Shown one piece after another: positions 15,012 to 25,042 of a stretch of 64,000 nucleotides of DNA. The translations under genes and the position numbers were made by a program. The stretch is from assembly GCA_018818835.1 (NCBI GenBank), contig JAHIRD010000027.1, positions 62,001-126,000 of the forward strand, written 5' to 3'. Each line of letters begins with the position of its first letter. The stretch's first letter is position 1. Under the pieces are notes generated by a model. That model was not told where the DNA came from, ran no database searches, and was given only the letters and a program-made list of their open reading frames with translations. Origin of the DNA: Pseudomonadota bacterium. GTDB lineage: Bacteria > Desulfobacterota > Desulfobacteria > Desulfobacterales > Desulfolunaceae.

Positions 15012-15937
15012 ACACCCCTGATAAACCCAAAAAGCCTTTAAAAATACCGATATGGGGAGCTTTTTTGTTAAACGCCGGGGACTATCTGGCCACATGGTTT
15101 CTCATGGATGGTATTTATATTTATACCATTTTCACCTTTTTCCCGGGCAGCCCCATTTCCAGATTTGAATTTCTCATAGCCCATATCATGGGTATGGTGA
15201 TCGCCACCATAGTGATGTTCGCAGGATTAGGGGCTGGCGTACTCTGGATTCCTATCTTAACCTTTCTGCATGTCAAACCGTCCGAGGCTGTTTCCATTTC
15301 TCTTTTTACCCAGATCACAGGCAAAGGCATTGGGTCCTTTAATTATTTCCGTTCCGGTCTAATTGATATGAAGGTCTCATCGTATTTCATTCCCTTTGCA
15401 TTCATCGGTGTGGCCTTGGGTTATGGTGCGGGATTCATTATCTCCCAGGAATATGAGCGAATGCTCTTGTATCTTTTTGTCGGGGTTGCCTTTTACCTTC
15501 TGGCCTGGATGATCGCCTCTCTCAATCAGAATCCCAACGACTATAAAGGCCCGCCTGACCCCGATGCCCTTAAAAAAAGCCGTATGATTGTCATCATCTC
15601 ATCCTTTTTCACAGGCTTGCTTAGTATCGGCAACAACGACTGGCTGATACCCCACATGGAAAGGCATTTGAACATGAATACCAGCCGGGCCATTGCCACC
15701 GGACTGTTTGTCATGTTCACCTGTTCTTTGTTTTTTCTTTTTTTAACAACCCTCGGTGTTTTCACGGGGATTCAACAATGGCCCCAGAGCTCTCCTGTCC
15801 TTTTTGCCACCTGTAGCGGTGTGATCATGGGCGGACAAATAGGAACACGTCTGGTCCATGTCTCCTGGCTGAAAAATCATCAGAAGCATGCGTTTATACT
15901 GATGTTGTGTTTAAGCATCATCCATCTTTTGTGGTGA
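15008..15937 (+). CDS. TauE/SafE-family sulfite or organosulfonate exporter
   Basis: This 309-residue membrane protein has about eight spans. GLGAGVLWIPILTFLHVKPS followed by EAVSISLFTQITGKGIGSFN is the first TauE/SafE repeat, and the second repeat begins at FFTGLLSIGNNDWLIPHM. Members export sulfite or sulfonates or move anions across the inner membrane; substrate here is inferred only from the family and would suit sulfur metabolism. It overlaps the preceding membrane-sensor gene by 4 bases. Confidence 0.82.
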   Translation: MNTPDKPKKPLKIPIWGAFLLNAGDYLATWFLMDGIYIYTIFTFFPGSPISRFEFLIAHIMGMVIATIVMFAGLGAGVLWIPILTFLHVKPSEAVSISLFTQITGKGIGSFNYFRSGLIDMKVSSYFIPFAFIGVALGYGAGFIISQEYERMLLYLFVGVAFYLLAWMIASLNQNPNDYKGPPDPDALKKSRMIVIISSFFTGLLSIGNNDWLIPHMERHLNMNTSRAIATGLFVMFTCSLFFLFLTTLGVFTGIQQWPQSSPVLFATCSGVIMGGQIGTRLVHVSWLKNHQKHAFILMLCLSIIHLLW

Positions 15938-16430
15938 TATTCTTTATTTTTCTTCGTGCTCTTCCTGACCTTGTAAGATTAAAGTTAAGGTTAAATTAAA
16001 AAAATTAAGTTTCCAGGCTTTGCCTGGAAACTTAATGAAAAAACTGTTTAACTACGAAGGGCTTGAAGAAGGGCAAAAGATTATCCCTGCCGGGGGCCAA
16101 CCCCAGCTTTCGCTGGGGCAGGCTCTTTTAAAAAGGTTGCCAAACATGAATTTTGGGACGAGTCAAATGTCCGCTGTCGAGATGCAAGCACGGGCACGAA
16201 GCATCGATCGATGCCCCTCTGTGAGAGACGAGGCTTTGGTTGTGGCTTTGCCGGGCTGTGCTCTTCGTTTTCTTTAGCAACCAACGGGAGCAGATGGCTA
16301 AAAAACATGTTCCATTTCTCACCGCCCCGGGCATGCGAAGTGCAATTGCGTATTGTGCATGATTGTGTGATAATCCGTAAAAATTAGACTTTATAGAAAA
16401 CCAAGAGGCCGCCGTGATCATCCAGCGCAC
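15938..16430. repeat. Intergenic repeat block
   Basis: 16070-16150 (GGGCAAAAGATTATCCCTGC, CCAACCCCAGCTTTCGCTGG, AAAAGGTTGCC) is the inverted copy of 45537-45615. TTTCCAGGC-TTTGCCTGGAAA at 16010-16031 is a hairpin. The rest shows a GTGCTCTTCGTTTTC-type tail and AACGGGAGCAGATGG. Small frames here are repeat-derived and no gene is seen. Confidence 0.65.
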
Positions 16431-16475
16431 ATGCAGAGCATTTTGCAGAAAACAAAAACCATGGGACGGGATCTG

Positions 16476-17738
16476 ATGGAACCATCCAGGGATCATACAC
16501 CAGGTGTGGTTGTCATCGGAGGCGGGCCGGCAGGATTGATGGCGGCGGAAGTCCTGCTCAAGGGGGGGGCCCGGGTTGATCTCTATGATGCCATGCCCTC
16601 TGTGGGTCGCAAGTTTCTTGTGGCAGGCCGGGGGGGATTGAACCTCACACGATCAGAATCCCTTGATTCATTTCTCTCACACTACGGCCCACGCCAAACG
16701 CAACTGGAGCCCCTCCTCAGGTCCTTTGGGCCGGACACGTTGCGCGCCTGGGTCCAGGATCTTGGTTTTTCCACCTTTGTGGGCACATCCGGCCGTGTAT
16801 TCCCCACGGGCATGAAAGCCGCCCCCATCTGGCGGGCCTGGGTCCTAAGACTTCGTCAATCCGGCCTATCATTGCACCTTCGCCACCGGTGGTGTGGCTG
16901 GGGCCAAAACCAGAGCCTACGCTTTGAATCACCTGACGGAGAGGTTCTTGTTCATTCTGATGCCGTGATTCTGGCTCTGGGTGGGGGCAGCTGGGCTATA
17001 CTGGGTTCCACAGGTGAATGGATCCCCTTTTTAAAAGAACAGGGGATAGCTGTTGCGGATTTAAAGCCTGCCAATTGCGGATTCGATGTTAACTGGAGTG
17101 ACCATTTTAGAGATCGTTTCAGCGGACATCCCGTAAAACCCGTTGTGGTGTCATTTACAAACTCAAACGGAACGATCTTTCGTCAAAAAGGAGAATTCAT
17201 CATCACCCAAACCGGCATCCAGGGAGGTCTGATCTATGCCTTGTCCGCACCCATCCGGGATGAGATTGACACCCATAAAAAGGCCGTGATTCACCTTGAT
17301 TTGACACCGGACCGCTCATTACAAAGTCTGGTTGACAGACTGTCCCAGCCCAGAGGTTCCCGTTCCCTGTCGAGCCATCTTGAAAAAAAAGCAGGCATAA
17401 AAGGTCTGAAAGCCGTCCTACTCAGAGAATATGTCCCCAAAGAGAATTTTAAAGATCCTAATCTCCTGGCATCAGCCATCAAGGGCCTTCCCATCCCCCT
17501 CGTTGCAACACGTCCCCTGGATGAAGCCATCAGCACCGCCGGCGGAGTGGCCTTTGAGGAACTTGATCAAAACCTGATGATCCGGTCCCTACCCGGTGTC
17601 TTCTGTGCCGGAGAAATGCTGGATTGGGAAGCACCCACCGGGGGTTATCTGCTCACAGCCTGTTTTTCCATGGGCCATGCCGTGGCCATGGGTGTTCTCT
17701 CCTTTCTGGCAAATCGAGCCCAGTCCCAGGCCCCATGA
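16476..17738 (+). CDS. BaiN/HI0933-like FAD flavoprotein (TIGR03862 type)
   Basis: About 420 residues from ATG 16476 (GGGA just upstream; ATGs at 16431 and 16461 lack ribosome sites). VVVIGGGPAGLMAAEVLLKG is the N-terminal dinucleotide-binding motif. GRKFLVAGRGGLNLTRSE is the HI0933/BaiN family signature. The C-terminal FCAGEMLDWEAPTGGYLLTA binds FAD. The reaction of this branch is not settled; relatives are called aminoacetone-oxidase-like or NAD(P)/FAD oxidoreductases. It converges with the next gene with one base between the stops. Confidence 0.82.
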   Translation: MEPSRDHTPGVVVIGGGPAGLMAAEVLLKGGARVDLYDAMPSVGRKFLVAGRGGLNLTRSESLDSFLSHYGPRQTQLEPLLRSFGPDTLRAWVQDLGFSTFVGTSGRVFPTGMKAAPIWRAWVLRLRQSGLSLHLRHRWCGWGQNQSLRFESPDGEVLVHSDAVILALGGGSWAILGSTGEWIPFLKEQGIAVADLKPANCGFDVNWSDHFRDRFSGHPVKPVVVSFTNSNGTIFRQKGEFIITQTGIQGGLIYALSAPIRDEIDTHKKAVIHLDLTPDRSLQSLVDRLSQPRGSRSLSSHLEKKAGIKGLKAVLLREYVPKENFKDPNLLASAIKGLPIPLVATRPLDEAISTAGGVAFEELDQNLMIRSLPGVFCAGEMLDWEAPTGGYLLTACFSMGHAVAMGVLSFLANRAQSQAP

Positions 17739-17739
17739 T

Positions 17740-18864
17740 CTATTTTCCAGGCAAGCCCATCTCTGCGGCCTCATCCAGCAATGTGCCCCAGGCCAAACGC
17801 GCTGTTCCATCATCTTTTCGCAAGCCCAGGGAACATAAAAACGTCTTAAAACTCGTGTTTCCGGGCAAACCATAGTAACCCCCGAATCCATCGCACATGC
17901 TCTGGGTAAAATCGTGCAAAAGAAAGAAATTCAAGAACGGTATCCGGGCGCCTGCTGTTTTCCAGGCACTGAAGACATGGTGGACAAATTCGGCTTGCAT
18001 GGCCTCGGAACTGAGATTGGTTTCCGATGCCGGGTAACCCACTTCCTGGAGTATGAGCTTTTTCTCCCCGGCCACGCTCAGCATCTGAGTAAAGTCGTCT
18101 GAAACATCGTCGGGATCACGTGCCGTGATCATCCCTTCCCCATCAGCCTCAAGGGGGTAATACGTGAGGATGATCACATCGCTCATGTCATTGAGGCTCA
18201 AAAGTTCCGATGGTGATTGTAATACCGCACCATCAAAGGTCCCCGTAACTCCTACCTTTATGTCCGGATCAATGCCGTGCACATACTGGACAGCATCATT
18301 GTAAAAGGCTTTGTAATGATCCCATTCTGTGGGATGGGCACGCAGATAAGCATCCACCTCATTTCCAATGGACAGATAGCTTATCCTCTCACAATTTTCC
18401 GGCGTTAGAATCTGATCAAGAAGAGCATGGAACCGAGCCATGACAATAGGGTCATCAAATGCCGCAGCCCCAAGATCAGCCGGGAGTTCCCGGGCCGTGG
18501 TGTTGATCAGTTGAATGCCCAGTAAAGATACCATGCCATGGTTGGCCGCATTGAGAATCGCTCCGTTGAGCTCTCCGAATTTTGTACTGTCATACCCTCC
18601 CTGGTCCGGTTCAAGGGCAGCCCAGGTAAAGGTAGACATCTGCCCCCTGGCCCCTGCATCATAAGCCAGCTCAAAGGCCGCAACAGCCAAGTCAACATAC
18701 TCTTCCGGGGTGGTTGGAAAAGGATTCAGCCTCGGCATGGCCGATATGGACAGCACCCCCGGCAGGCCGGTTTCCGGGGAAATAGGCCCATCCCCACGTC
18801 CCTTGCAACCCGCCCAAGTCATACACAGAAATACAACAGCAAGCATAATTACGCGTCTCATCAT
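17740..18864 (-). CDS. Lipoprotein with a glycosidase-like TIM barrel
   Basis: This 374-residue protein begins with a lipoprotein signal (MMRRVIMLAVVFLCMTWAGC) giving Cys20 as the lipid anchor. The mature part reads as a (beta/alpha)8 barrel: YLSIGNEVDAYL near residue 168 supplies the Asn-Glu pair of clan GH-A glycosidases, and LILQEVGYPASE near residue 270 a second glutamate placed like the nucleophile. The substrate is not predictable. It stands alone on the minus strand and its 3' end abuts the flavoprotein gene. Confidence 0.65.
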   Translation of the reverse strand: MMRRVIMLAVVFLCMTWAGCKGRGDGPISPETGLPGVLSISAMPRLNPFPTTPEEYVDLAVAAFELAYDAGARGQMSTFTWAALEPDQGGYDSTKFGELNGAILNAANHGMVSLLGIQLINTTARELPADLGAAAFDDPIVMARFHALLDQILTPENCERISYLSIGNEVDAYLRAHPTEWDHYKAFYNDAVQYVHGIDPDIKVGVTGTFDGAVLQSPSELLSLNDMSDVIILTYYPLEADGEGMITARDPDDVSDDFTQMLSVAGEKKLILQEVGYPASETNLSSEAMQAEFVHHVFSAWKTAGARIPFLNFFLLHDFTQSMCDGFGGYYGLPGNTSFKTFLCSLGLRKDDGTARLAWGTLLDEAAEMGLPGK

Positions 18865-19502
18865 GGATAGTCATCCTGAATTTAAAATTTATCCGATTAT
18901 CGTTGTCTCTTATGGAATCCTTAAACCACATATTTTTAACAAAATCAAATGATCTGGCCTTTGGCTAACACCTGCCGGGGCTTTTTTTCCCTTCATGTGC
19001 TTGATGGTAAAACTGTTTTTGTTTGATCAGGTTTTAATCCCTTCAAACAAGGGCACGGCGCGCCATACCCCTACATCGATTGACCCTGAATCCAGCCTTA
19101 AAATCTTCATACGTCCCATGCCTCCCATCAGTCCTATAAGACTCATAAAACCCATAGGACTTATGTTTAGAAAATAATCAGAATATTCTGGACATGTGGT
19201 AAGTAAACGATTAAAAAAATAGAAAAATAGGGGACAGGCAAATAATTCAGTTCTGATAGACTAACGAAGAAACAAAAAACCCACTTCTCATTTGTCCAGC
19301 TTTTTAAGCTTGTCCTTGCGAAGGCGGGGAAGCTGGCCGCCGGAGGCATATTTCTTCGTGCTCTTCGTGTTCTTCAGCGACCAACGGGAGCGGGTGGTTG
19401 ATAAAAACTAAGTTCCCAGGCTGAAAGCCTGGGACCGTGTATGATTTTCCCCGTGAACGCATTTACGATCACAATGTGGCAGGTCAACCGGTTTCACGGC
19501 TG
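18865..19502. repeat. Intergenic repeats (families 2 and 3)
   Basis: 19029-19088 repeats family 3 (CCCTTCAAACAAGGGCACGG and ATCGATTGACCCTGAA). 19117-19165 has degenerate CCCAT/CTTATG words similar to the long palindrome at 51719. 19295-19402 is a full copy of family 2. No gene is supported. Confidence 0.65.
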
Positions 19503-19703
19503 TTATGCAGCATTTCCCATGACTAACGTTATTCCCAAACCAAGCATAATCAATGCGGCTCCGGATAAAAATCCGGAAATGAAATTTGGAGACGTAGACC
19601 ATTGTATCCCGCTCTTCCACCAGGTGTGGAAGAGCGATTCGCGTTGTTCCGTACTATTTTCAAAAACCGCTGAAGCCACAGTGAGGTTACCGCAATTAAA
19701 CAT
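19503..19703 (-). CDS. Possible small single-span membrane protein
   Basis: A 66-codon frame with one clear hydrophobic segment near its C terminus (FISGFLSGAALIMLGLGITL). It lies 23 bases downstream of the phosphatase gene on the same strand, so it could be co-transcribed. No ribosome site or family is evident; it may be chance. Confidence 0.3.
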   Translation of the reverse strand: MFNCGNLTVASAVFENSTEQRESLFHTWWKSGIQWSTSPNFISGFLSGAALIMLGLGITLVMGNAA

Positions 19704-19726
19704 TGAAAAAAAACAGCTACTAAACG

Positions 19727-21124
19727 TCAGACCTTGAACCCGATGGCTGTGATGTCGTCCATTTGTCCCTCGCTGCCTTGATAGTCTCTCAGGGCGTGTA
19801 AGATTTCCTGACGCTGAACGGAAAAGGGGCTTTGATAGATGACCTGAATCACCTCTTTAAAGCGCCTGTTCCCGAAACGCAATCGTTTTTTTCCGCCCAA
19901 TTGATCGGTTAACCCATCTGTTTTAAGATAAATACAGCAATCATTGCTGACCTCGACTGTATGATTTGTAAAGATAAAATTCTCATCGGAATCCATGTAG
20001 CCGATGCTCTGTTTATCTCCCTGAATAACAGTGATTTGGCCATGTTCTATATAAAAAAGAGGGATACGGGCTCCGGCGTAGCAAATTGTTTTCTTATCGT
20101 GGTTCACTTCAACCACCGCCGCATCAAGGCCATCATCGACTATTTTCTTACCGGACACATTCTGGAGTGCGTGTTTCATGGAACGATTCAGGCGTTTAAG
20201 AATTTCAGCCGGGCTATGGCACTCTTCATCCAGAATAATTTTTCGGATTTCCGTATAAGCAATCATGGTAAGAAATGCTCCCGGAACCCCATGCCCAGTA
20301 CAGTCCATAAGGGCGATGACTGTTTTTTCAGGGAGCGTGTATGTATAAAAAATATCACCTCCCACAATGTCTTTGGGTATCCAGATAAACAGACTGTCAG
20401 GGCTTATTGTTTTCATCCGGTCCAATCCCGGCAAAAGAGATCGCTGTATCATTTCCGCGTAATGAATGCTGTCCATCATGTGATCATTAAAGGACTGGAG
20501 TGTCGCATGGGTGGTTTCGAGCTCCAAATGAGTATTCTTCATCTCGTCTCTGGACAGCCTGATTTGAGTGTGCTGCTTTCGAATGGTATTGCACATGATA
20601 GCGATAAATGCGGAGGCTGGCAAAAAATTGAAGATAAGCAGCAATTCATTCTTATAATCACCCGGTTGCCCAGCAATAAATATTCCAACATAAGACATAA
20701 TCAGATAATCAACAGTAACAAAGGCAATGACAATAAATGAAATGGTCAGCGGCGATTGGACAAACACAAACGTCATGGCCAGAAGGCAGGTAAACAATGT
20801 CAGAAAACGCAGGTCCTGCATGACATAAAAAAAAACCGTTAAATTGATGATACTGAAGATGATCTGCAAATAGAGCAAGGTATTGATAAAGCGAAGGGTG
20901 ATCTGTTTTTTAACTCTGATGATCACAAACAATATCACATAAAATACGATAACCGAAATATATATATTCACAATAGGTTCAACTGGGAATGAGATGATAT
21001 CCCAGTATTTTGCAAGAGAAACCCATCCCGCCGGAATGTGGTAAACAAGAAGGGCTAATATCGAATAAATTGTTAACGTTTTGCGACGTTTTTTATTGAC
21101 GTAGTCGGGCAGCAAATTTCCCAT
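19727..21124 (-). CDS. Membrane PP2C/SpoIIE-type serine phosphatase (SiaA-like)
   Basis: About 465 residues from the ATG at 21124; a frame open to 21196 gives 24 more residues. Six or so membrane segments fill residues 15-185, then a short coiled coil (RLSRDEMKNTHLELETTHAT) leads to the SpoIIE domain. DIVGGDIFYTYTLPEKTVIA, LMDCTGHGVPGAFLTMIAYT and GQMDDITAIGFKV carry the metal-binding Asp residues of PP2C phosphatases. SpoIIE-type enzymes dephosphorylate anti-sigma-factor antagonists. No partner gene is next to it, so the target is unknown. The membrane part lacks a known ligand domain. Confidence 0.8.
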   Translation of the reverse strand: MGNLLPDYVNKKRRKTLTIYSILALLVYHIPAGWVSLAKYWDIISFPVEPIVNIYISVIVFYVILFVIIRVKKQITLRFINTLLYLQIIFSIINLTVFFYVMQDLRFLTLFTCLLAMTFVFVQSPLTISFIVIAFVTVDYLIMSYVGIFIAGQPGDYKNELLLIFNFLPASAFIAIMCNTIRKQHTQIRLSRDEMKNTHLELETTHATLQSFNDHMMDSIHYAEMIQRSLLPGLDRMKTISPDSLFIWIPKDIVGGDIFYTYTLPEKTVIALMDCTGHGVPGAFLTMIAYTEIRKIILDEECHSPAEILKRLNRSMKHALQNVSGKKIVDDGLDAAVVEVNHDKKTICYAGARIPLFYIEHGQITVIQGDKQSIGYMDSDENFIFTNHTVEVSNDCCIYLKTDGLTDQLGGKKRLRFGNRRFKEVIQVIYQSPFSVQRQEILHALRDYQGSEGQMDDITAIGFKV

Positions 21125-21196
21125 AATCAGAACCTGAATATTAGTTGATGGAAAAAAATTAAATGGCGAACATGTCTGAAGAAGATTATCGATCAT

Positions 21197-21860
21197 CCCA
21201 AAGATAACAGACGTATTGAACAGGACCAGTCAGAGCAATGGGAGCTCTTTCTGCCCCAGGAGTTGTTCTTGCCGTTGATAAAAAAGCTTCTGTTTTCAGC
21301 CAGAAGATATAACAACATATCATGTATTCATAATATAGCCTAATTGAATCCGGCATCTCAGGGAAAAACAGAAAAAAAGGGACATGCAAATTATACAACA
21401 ATACACTTCCCTTATAATATTCCTTCATATATGTTTTTTTTCAAACAAAACAACAACCCCATTTTCTTCATTAATGTAGGTAGCCATCATAAGGAACATT
21501 AATTAAAATGTTCATTTTGCTTTGTGCGTGTCCCATTATTTCTTTATAACTTTCTAAAATAAAAGGAGTATTGAATTTATGCGCGGCTATCGCAGAGGGC
21601 ATTTTCAGGGTATGTTAGCGGTGGGAAAATCGGTGATTAAAAGAGTAAAACAGAGACCACCAAGCTATAATTTACACCATCAAGGTTAGGTGTTGCAGTT
21701 CGCTTGGGAATCGGTGGACAGGGTGATGACCAGAAGGATCAACAAAATTCCTCCTGGTCATCATCCTGGGTCAAATAACAAATAAGGTTTTAGATCATGG
21801 GCTCATTATTCTCGAACCACAACATCTTGAGTAGACCCTTTAAAATGTCGAATGAGCCTT
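21197..21860. other. Long intergenic stretch with one possible 36-codon frame
   Basis: No solid gene. At 21579-21689 on the plus strand an ATG preceded by AAAAGGAG opens a basic 36-residue frame (MRGYRRGHFQGMLAVGKSVI and then KRVKQRPPSYNLHHQG). Neither a family nor a context supports it strongly. AAATTCCTCCTGGTCATCAT at 21746 and GATGACCAGAAGGAT at 21724 form a hairpin. Confidence 0.3.
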
Positions 21861-24308
21861 TTACTTTGTATTTACCCAATAAGTAACCATGTTAAAATAC
21901 TGATCATTAAAATGTTTTGGAATTAACATTAACCCCCAACTAAAAGCATTTTCTGCCCATAATGCTGAATCCACTATACTACCAACGGAACCGCTAAGCG
22001 TAAATCCTGAACTTACAGAACTTTGACAGGAATAACCATGGGAATATCCACCAGAATAATCTATGTCTGCCATAAATAACCTGATGTTATTTGACTCGTT
22101 GACTGTTAAACTATAGTTGTATTGTGTAAAAGAGTCCTGGTCTACCTCATATTCTATGGTTGTTAGTCCATTTCCCTGGGGTACTTTTGCACCTTGAAAG
22201 ATAAACCCTTCACCGTCTGAAATAAATATATCTCTATCCTCTGTCCTATAATAACTGTTGGGGTCTCCAATCGTATGATTTAAAATTTCACTTGGAATCT
22301 GATCATTTTCTGAAACAAGCGAGTTGTATAAATCCACAGAAATAAATAAATATTCCAAAGTTTTGGGAATATTAATAGTAATATTTTTTCCAATTGAGCC
22401 CTCATCTGGTGAGGATAATATTTCGTAAACATAAACATCCAGGGGAACGGCGGTAACAAATACCATATCATTACCAGCATTACAGGTCTCTTCATAACTC
22501 AATGACTGTGATTTTGTTTCTCCATAACCCCATGTAAATTCTTGTTCTAAAGAAACAGATCTTCCACCTCCTAATGATAGTATATTGCAAAAAGGCATTT
22601 CTACATCTGCACTTGCTCCAATCGCCACTCCTACATTAAATCCGTTTGAAAACTCCCAACCCTCTTCAGTACCACTTGTTAGTTTGAAGCTTGTATTACT
22701 TCCGCTTATATCTATAGCATCGTTATAAGGAGGGGATGCCAGGATAGCTAAAATTTTAGGCGTTCCAAATTCAAGTTGTTTTGAAATATATTTTAACGTT
22801 GTGCTATCGTTATCCACATTTGCCAATGCCAACGTAGGATATGTCTTATTCGCTGCTATGGGGATTGTGCTCAATTGCTTATAAACTCCTAAGTTATCCT
22901 GCCCCCATACTTTAAGATATGTGAAATTACACTTGGTTAAATCAAAAGAATCAGATAAATCCTCGGCAATTAAAAAGACTAAGTCATCAATTCCATCTCC
23001 TGTAACATCCCCAGCGACTGAAACATCATGAAACATATTTGAATGTCTGTAGTTTTCATATCCTGTATTAAAAACACCTTCGGTAAATCTGGTAAGCGTT
23101 TTATTATCATATGAGTAAAACTTATCCATTATACCAAATTCTGATCTGGAATCGTTATTAAAATCCCCCGCAACCATCCTTGGGATAAAATAATTACTAG
23201 GTTCATGACGACCGGCACACCATGGCGCAATTTCAGAAACTACATATGAGTCAACAAGAATGGTACATAAAAATTTATCGTCCTTTTCCATCCAGGGATC
23301 AATAATAGTAAGTTGAAGAATATCAACATTGTTTTTTTTTGTACCACCAAATATAATTTCGTTAAGTTTGTCACCATCAAGGTCAGCAATTATGGGCTCT
23401 GCTGAAGAAAAATCAAAAAGACTACCTGTAACCACGGCGTAGTCTAAGGGATCATCATTGGGTTTAATACCAAGCCCTTCAGCACTTCCGGAAAAAATAT
23501 AATACATGCCTGTCTGTCCTGCAGGTTTGCCTGCTGTTAGGACTAAATCACAATAAGTATCACCATCAAGATTTCCAGCCTCCACCCGGGCATATAGGAC
23601 ATTATCAAGATCCGTAAAACTGCCTGTTATTTCGGTTAACTCATCATTAAAAAACAATACAGTGTTATATGAAGACAATACAATCTCAGATTTACCGTCG
23701 TTATTAAAATCACCAGCAGTAAGATCTCTCATAAAATAATAACTATAACTTTCACCACGAGGTAAATTCATATGCGTTATAAAGTCTTGATTTTGAAAAT
23801 TATGAGTCTCAGTTACATCATCATTAATATCTTTAATTGATAATTGGATTGTTTTAGAAGCGATTGAAAAAATAGCTGTCACTATTTCATCATAGCCATC
23901 CCCATCAATATCAGCCGCCACACTTTTCTTAGGCAGGCTCATCCCAGCTCCATTGGAATATTCATTTAAAAGATCGAATGAAGAATCATACGGGTCTTCT
24001 ATCAGCCCGGCCATACTGGTTAATCCTGAGAGTTTAGCACCTTCTAAATATATTTCAAAGTTAGGTTTAAATTTCGTAATTTTACCCCCTAAAGGGTTCG
24101 ACACGTCATCATGGGAACTTGTCGTATTGACGTCAAATCCTAAATCACTTAAAACTTCATGATTACTCTTATCATCTTCTGTAGTTATTCCCCCTGTTAT
24201 ATTCCCGGTTCGATCATCTGAACTTTGACCGCATCCCAGTGTTATGAATACAATACTTACACATAAAAAATATAACCATTTGTATATTTTACAATTTTTC
24301 TTTTCCAT
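21861..24308 (-). CDS. Large FG-GAP/VCBS-repeat lipoprotein
   Basis: About 815 residues from the ATG at 24308, which follows GGAGACGTTA; the in-frame ATG at 24320 has no ribosome site. A lipoprotein signal ends in FITLGCGQSSDD. Six or more calcium-binding FG-GAP-like repeats follow: DIDGDGYDEIVTA, GDFNNDGKSEIVLSS, GNLDGDTYCDLVLTA, DLDGDKLNEIIFGG, GDFNNDSRSEFG and GDVTGDGIDDLVFL. These predict a beta-propeller domain. The C-terminal 350 residues are a different beta-rich domain. It is probably exposed on the outer membrane or in the periplasm and used for binding; no enzyme motif is seen. Confidence 0.75.
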   Translation of the reverse strand: MEKKNCKIYKWLYFLCVSIVFITLGCGQSSDDRTGNITGGITTEDDKSNHEVLSDLGFDVNTTSSHDDVSNPLGGKITKFKPNFEIYLEGAKLSGLTSMAGLIEDPYDSSFDLLNEYSNGAGMSLPKKSVAADIDGDGYDEIVTAIFSIASKTIQLSIKDINDDVTETHNFQNQDFITHMNLPRGESYSYYFMRDLTAGDFNNDGKSEIVLSSYNTVLFFNDELTEITGSFTDLDNVLYARVEAGNLDGDTYCDLVLTAGKPAGQTGMYYIFSGSAEGLGIKPNDDPLDYAVVTGSLFDFSSAEPIIADLDGDKLNEIIFGGTKKNNVDILQLTIIDPWMEKDDKFLCTILVDSYVVSEIAPWCAGRHEPSNYFIPRMVAGDFNNDSRSEFGIMDKFYSYDNKTLTRFTEGVFNTGYENYRHSNMFHDVSVAGDVTGDGIDDLVFLIAEDLSDSFDLTKCNFTYLKVWGQDNLGVYKQLSTIPIAANKTYPTLALANVDNDSTTLKYISKQLEFGTPKILAILASPPYNDAIDISGSNTSFKLTSGTEEGWEFSNGFNVGVAIGASADVEMPFCNILSLGGGRSVSLEQEFTWGYGETKSQSLSYEETCNAGNDMVFVTAVPLDVYVYEILSSPDEGSIGKNITINIPKTLEYLFISVDLYNSLVSENDQIPSEILNHTIGDPNSYYRTEDRDIFISDGEGFIFQGAKVPQGNGLTTIEYEVDQDSFTQYNYSLTVNESNNIRLFMADIDYSGGYSHGYSCQSSVSSGFTLSGSVGSIVDSALWAENAFSWGLMLIPKHFNDQYFNMVTYWVNTK

Positions 24309-24371
24309 TAACGTCTCCATTCTTTGATATATTTTTAAGAAATATCACTAAAAACCAAAATAAAAAGCGTT

Positions 24372-24644
24372 TCAATGTATCCCCTGCAAGGCAGTAACGG
24401 TATTCGTCTGGTTGGAAATTTCTGCAAACAAGCTTGCCAAAGCCGCTTCCAGCGCTTCGATTCTGCCGTCATTGTCATCCACGGCCGTTTTGATGGCGTC
24501 GAAGTTGTCATTCACCTCGTCCGCCACAGCTGGTTCACCTGCGGAGAAACTATTGGGGATAACGACTTCTGCGGCATAAACCGGCGAGAGTCCGAACAAC
24601 GCGACCATGATAGTCAGTATAATAAAATTAGCGTTTGGTTTCAT
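24372..24644 (-). CDS. Small secreted coiled-coil protein
   Basis: This protein has 90 residues. A signal peptide (NFIILTIMVALFGLSPVYAA) is followed by IPNSFSAGEPAVADEVNDNF, a recurrent opening of small exported proteins in these bacteria. A heptad-like helix (VDDNDGRIEALEAALASLFA) then follows. AGAGGGGTACCCTGTA precedes the start. It ends 64 bases before the FG-GAP lipoprotein gene, in the same direction, and may be co-expressed with it. Confidence 0.6.
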   Translation of the reverse strand: MKPNANFIILTIMVALFGLSPVYAAEVVIPNSFSAGEPAVADEVNDNFDAIKTAVDDNDGRIEALEAALASLFAEISNQTNTVTALQGIH

Positions 24645-24779
24645 TACAGGGTACCCCTCTCTTTGTGTGGTGTTTTAAAATTAAATCATGAATCGCCACG
24701 ACAGCATTTCCGCTTCACGCCGACTGCCAGTCGTTCTCTGTTGACGGGACTATCCAATGCCTTTTTATAAAAACATATG

Positions 24780-24945
24780 TAGTGAACAAGTGTTTTGATT
24801 TCAATGGATAGGTGACGAACGGAACTAACTTCGTGACCAACATGTGAAAGTGGGATAAACGGTAGGAAAAGTGTGATAAAAAGCCGCTTAATATCTCACG
24901 CGCAATCAAAAAAATCCTTTTGGCCCTTAATGATCATAAATTCAT
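24780..24945 (+). repeat. Repeat family 4, copy A (about 166 bases)
   Basis: Starts TAGTGAAC and ends in GATCATAAATTCAT. It aligns along its whole length with 29136-29303 in the same orientation, by eye about 85% identical (shared words: GTTTTGATTTCAA, GTGACGAACGGAA, AAGTGGGATAAACGGTAG, CCTTTTGGCCCTTAATGATC). Together the copies bracket the NapH-like gene and the two toxin-antitoxin pairs. 24645-24779 and 24946-25042 hold nothing recognised. Confidence 0.8.
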
Positions 24946-25042
24946 ATGGAAAATGCGCGTAAATGGTCAGATATTTGACCGTCCCTTCGGCTTCATCGAC
25001 ACCGCTCGATGTATTTGGACAGGGTCGTATCCAGGGGGACCG

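Noticed and set aside
19961-20740. Long plus-strand frame of 259 codons
   Set aside because: It is antisense to the well-supported PP2C phosphatase gene and shows no protein-like motif.
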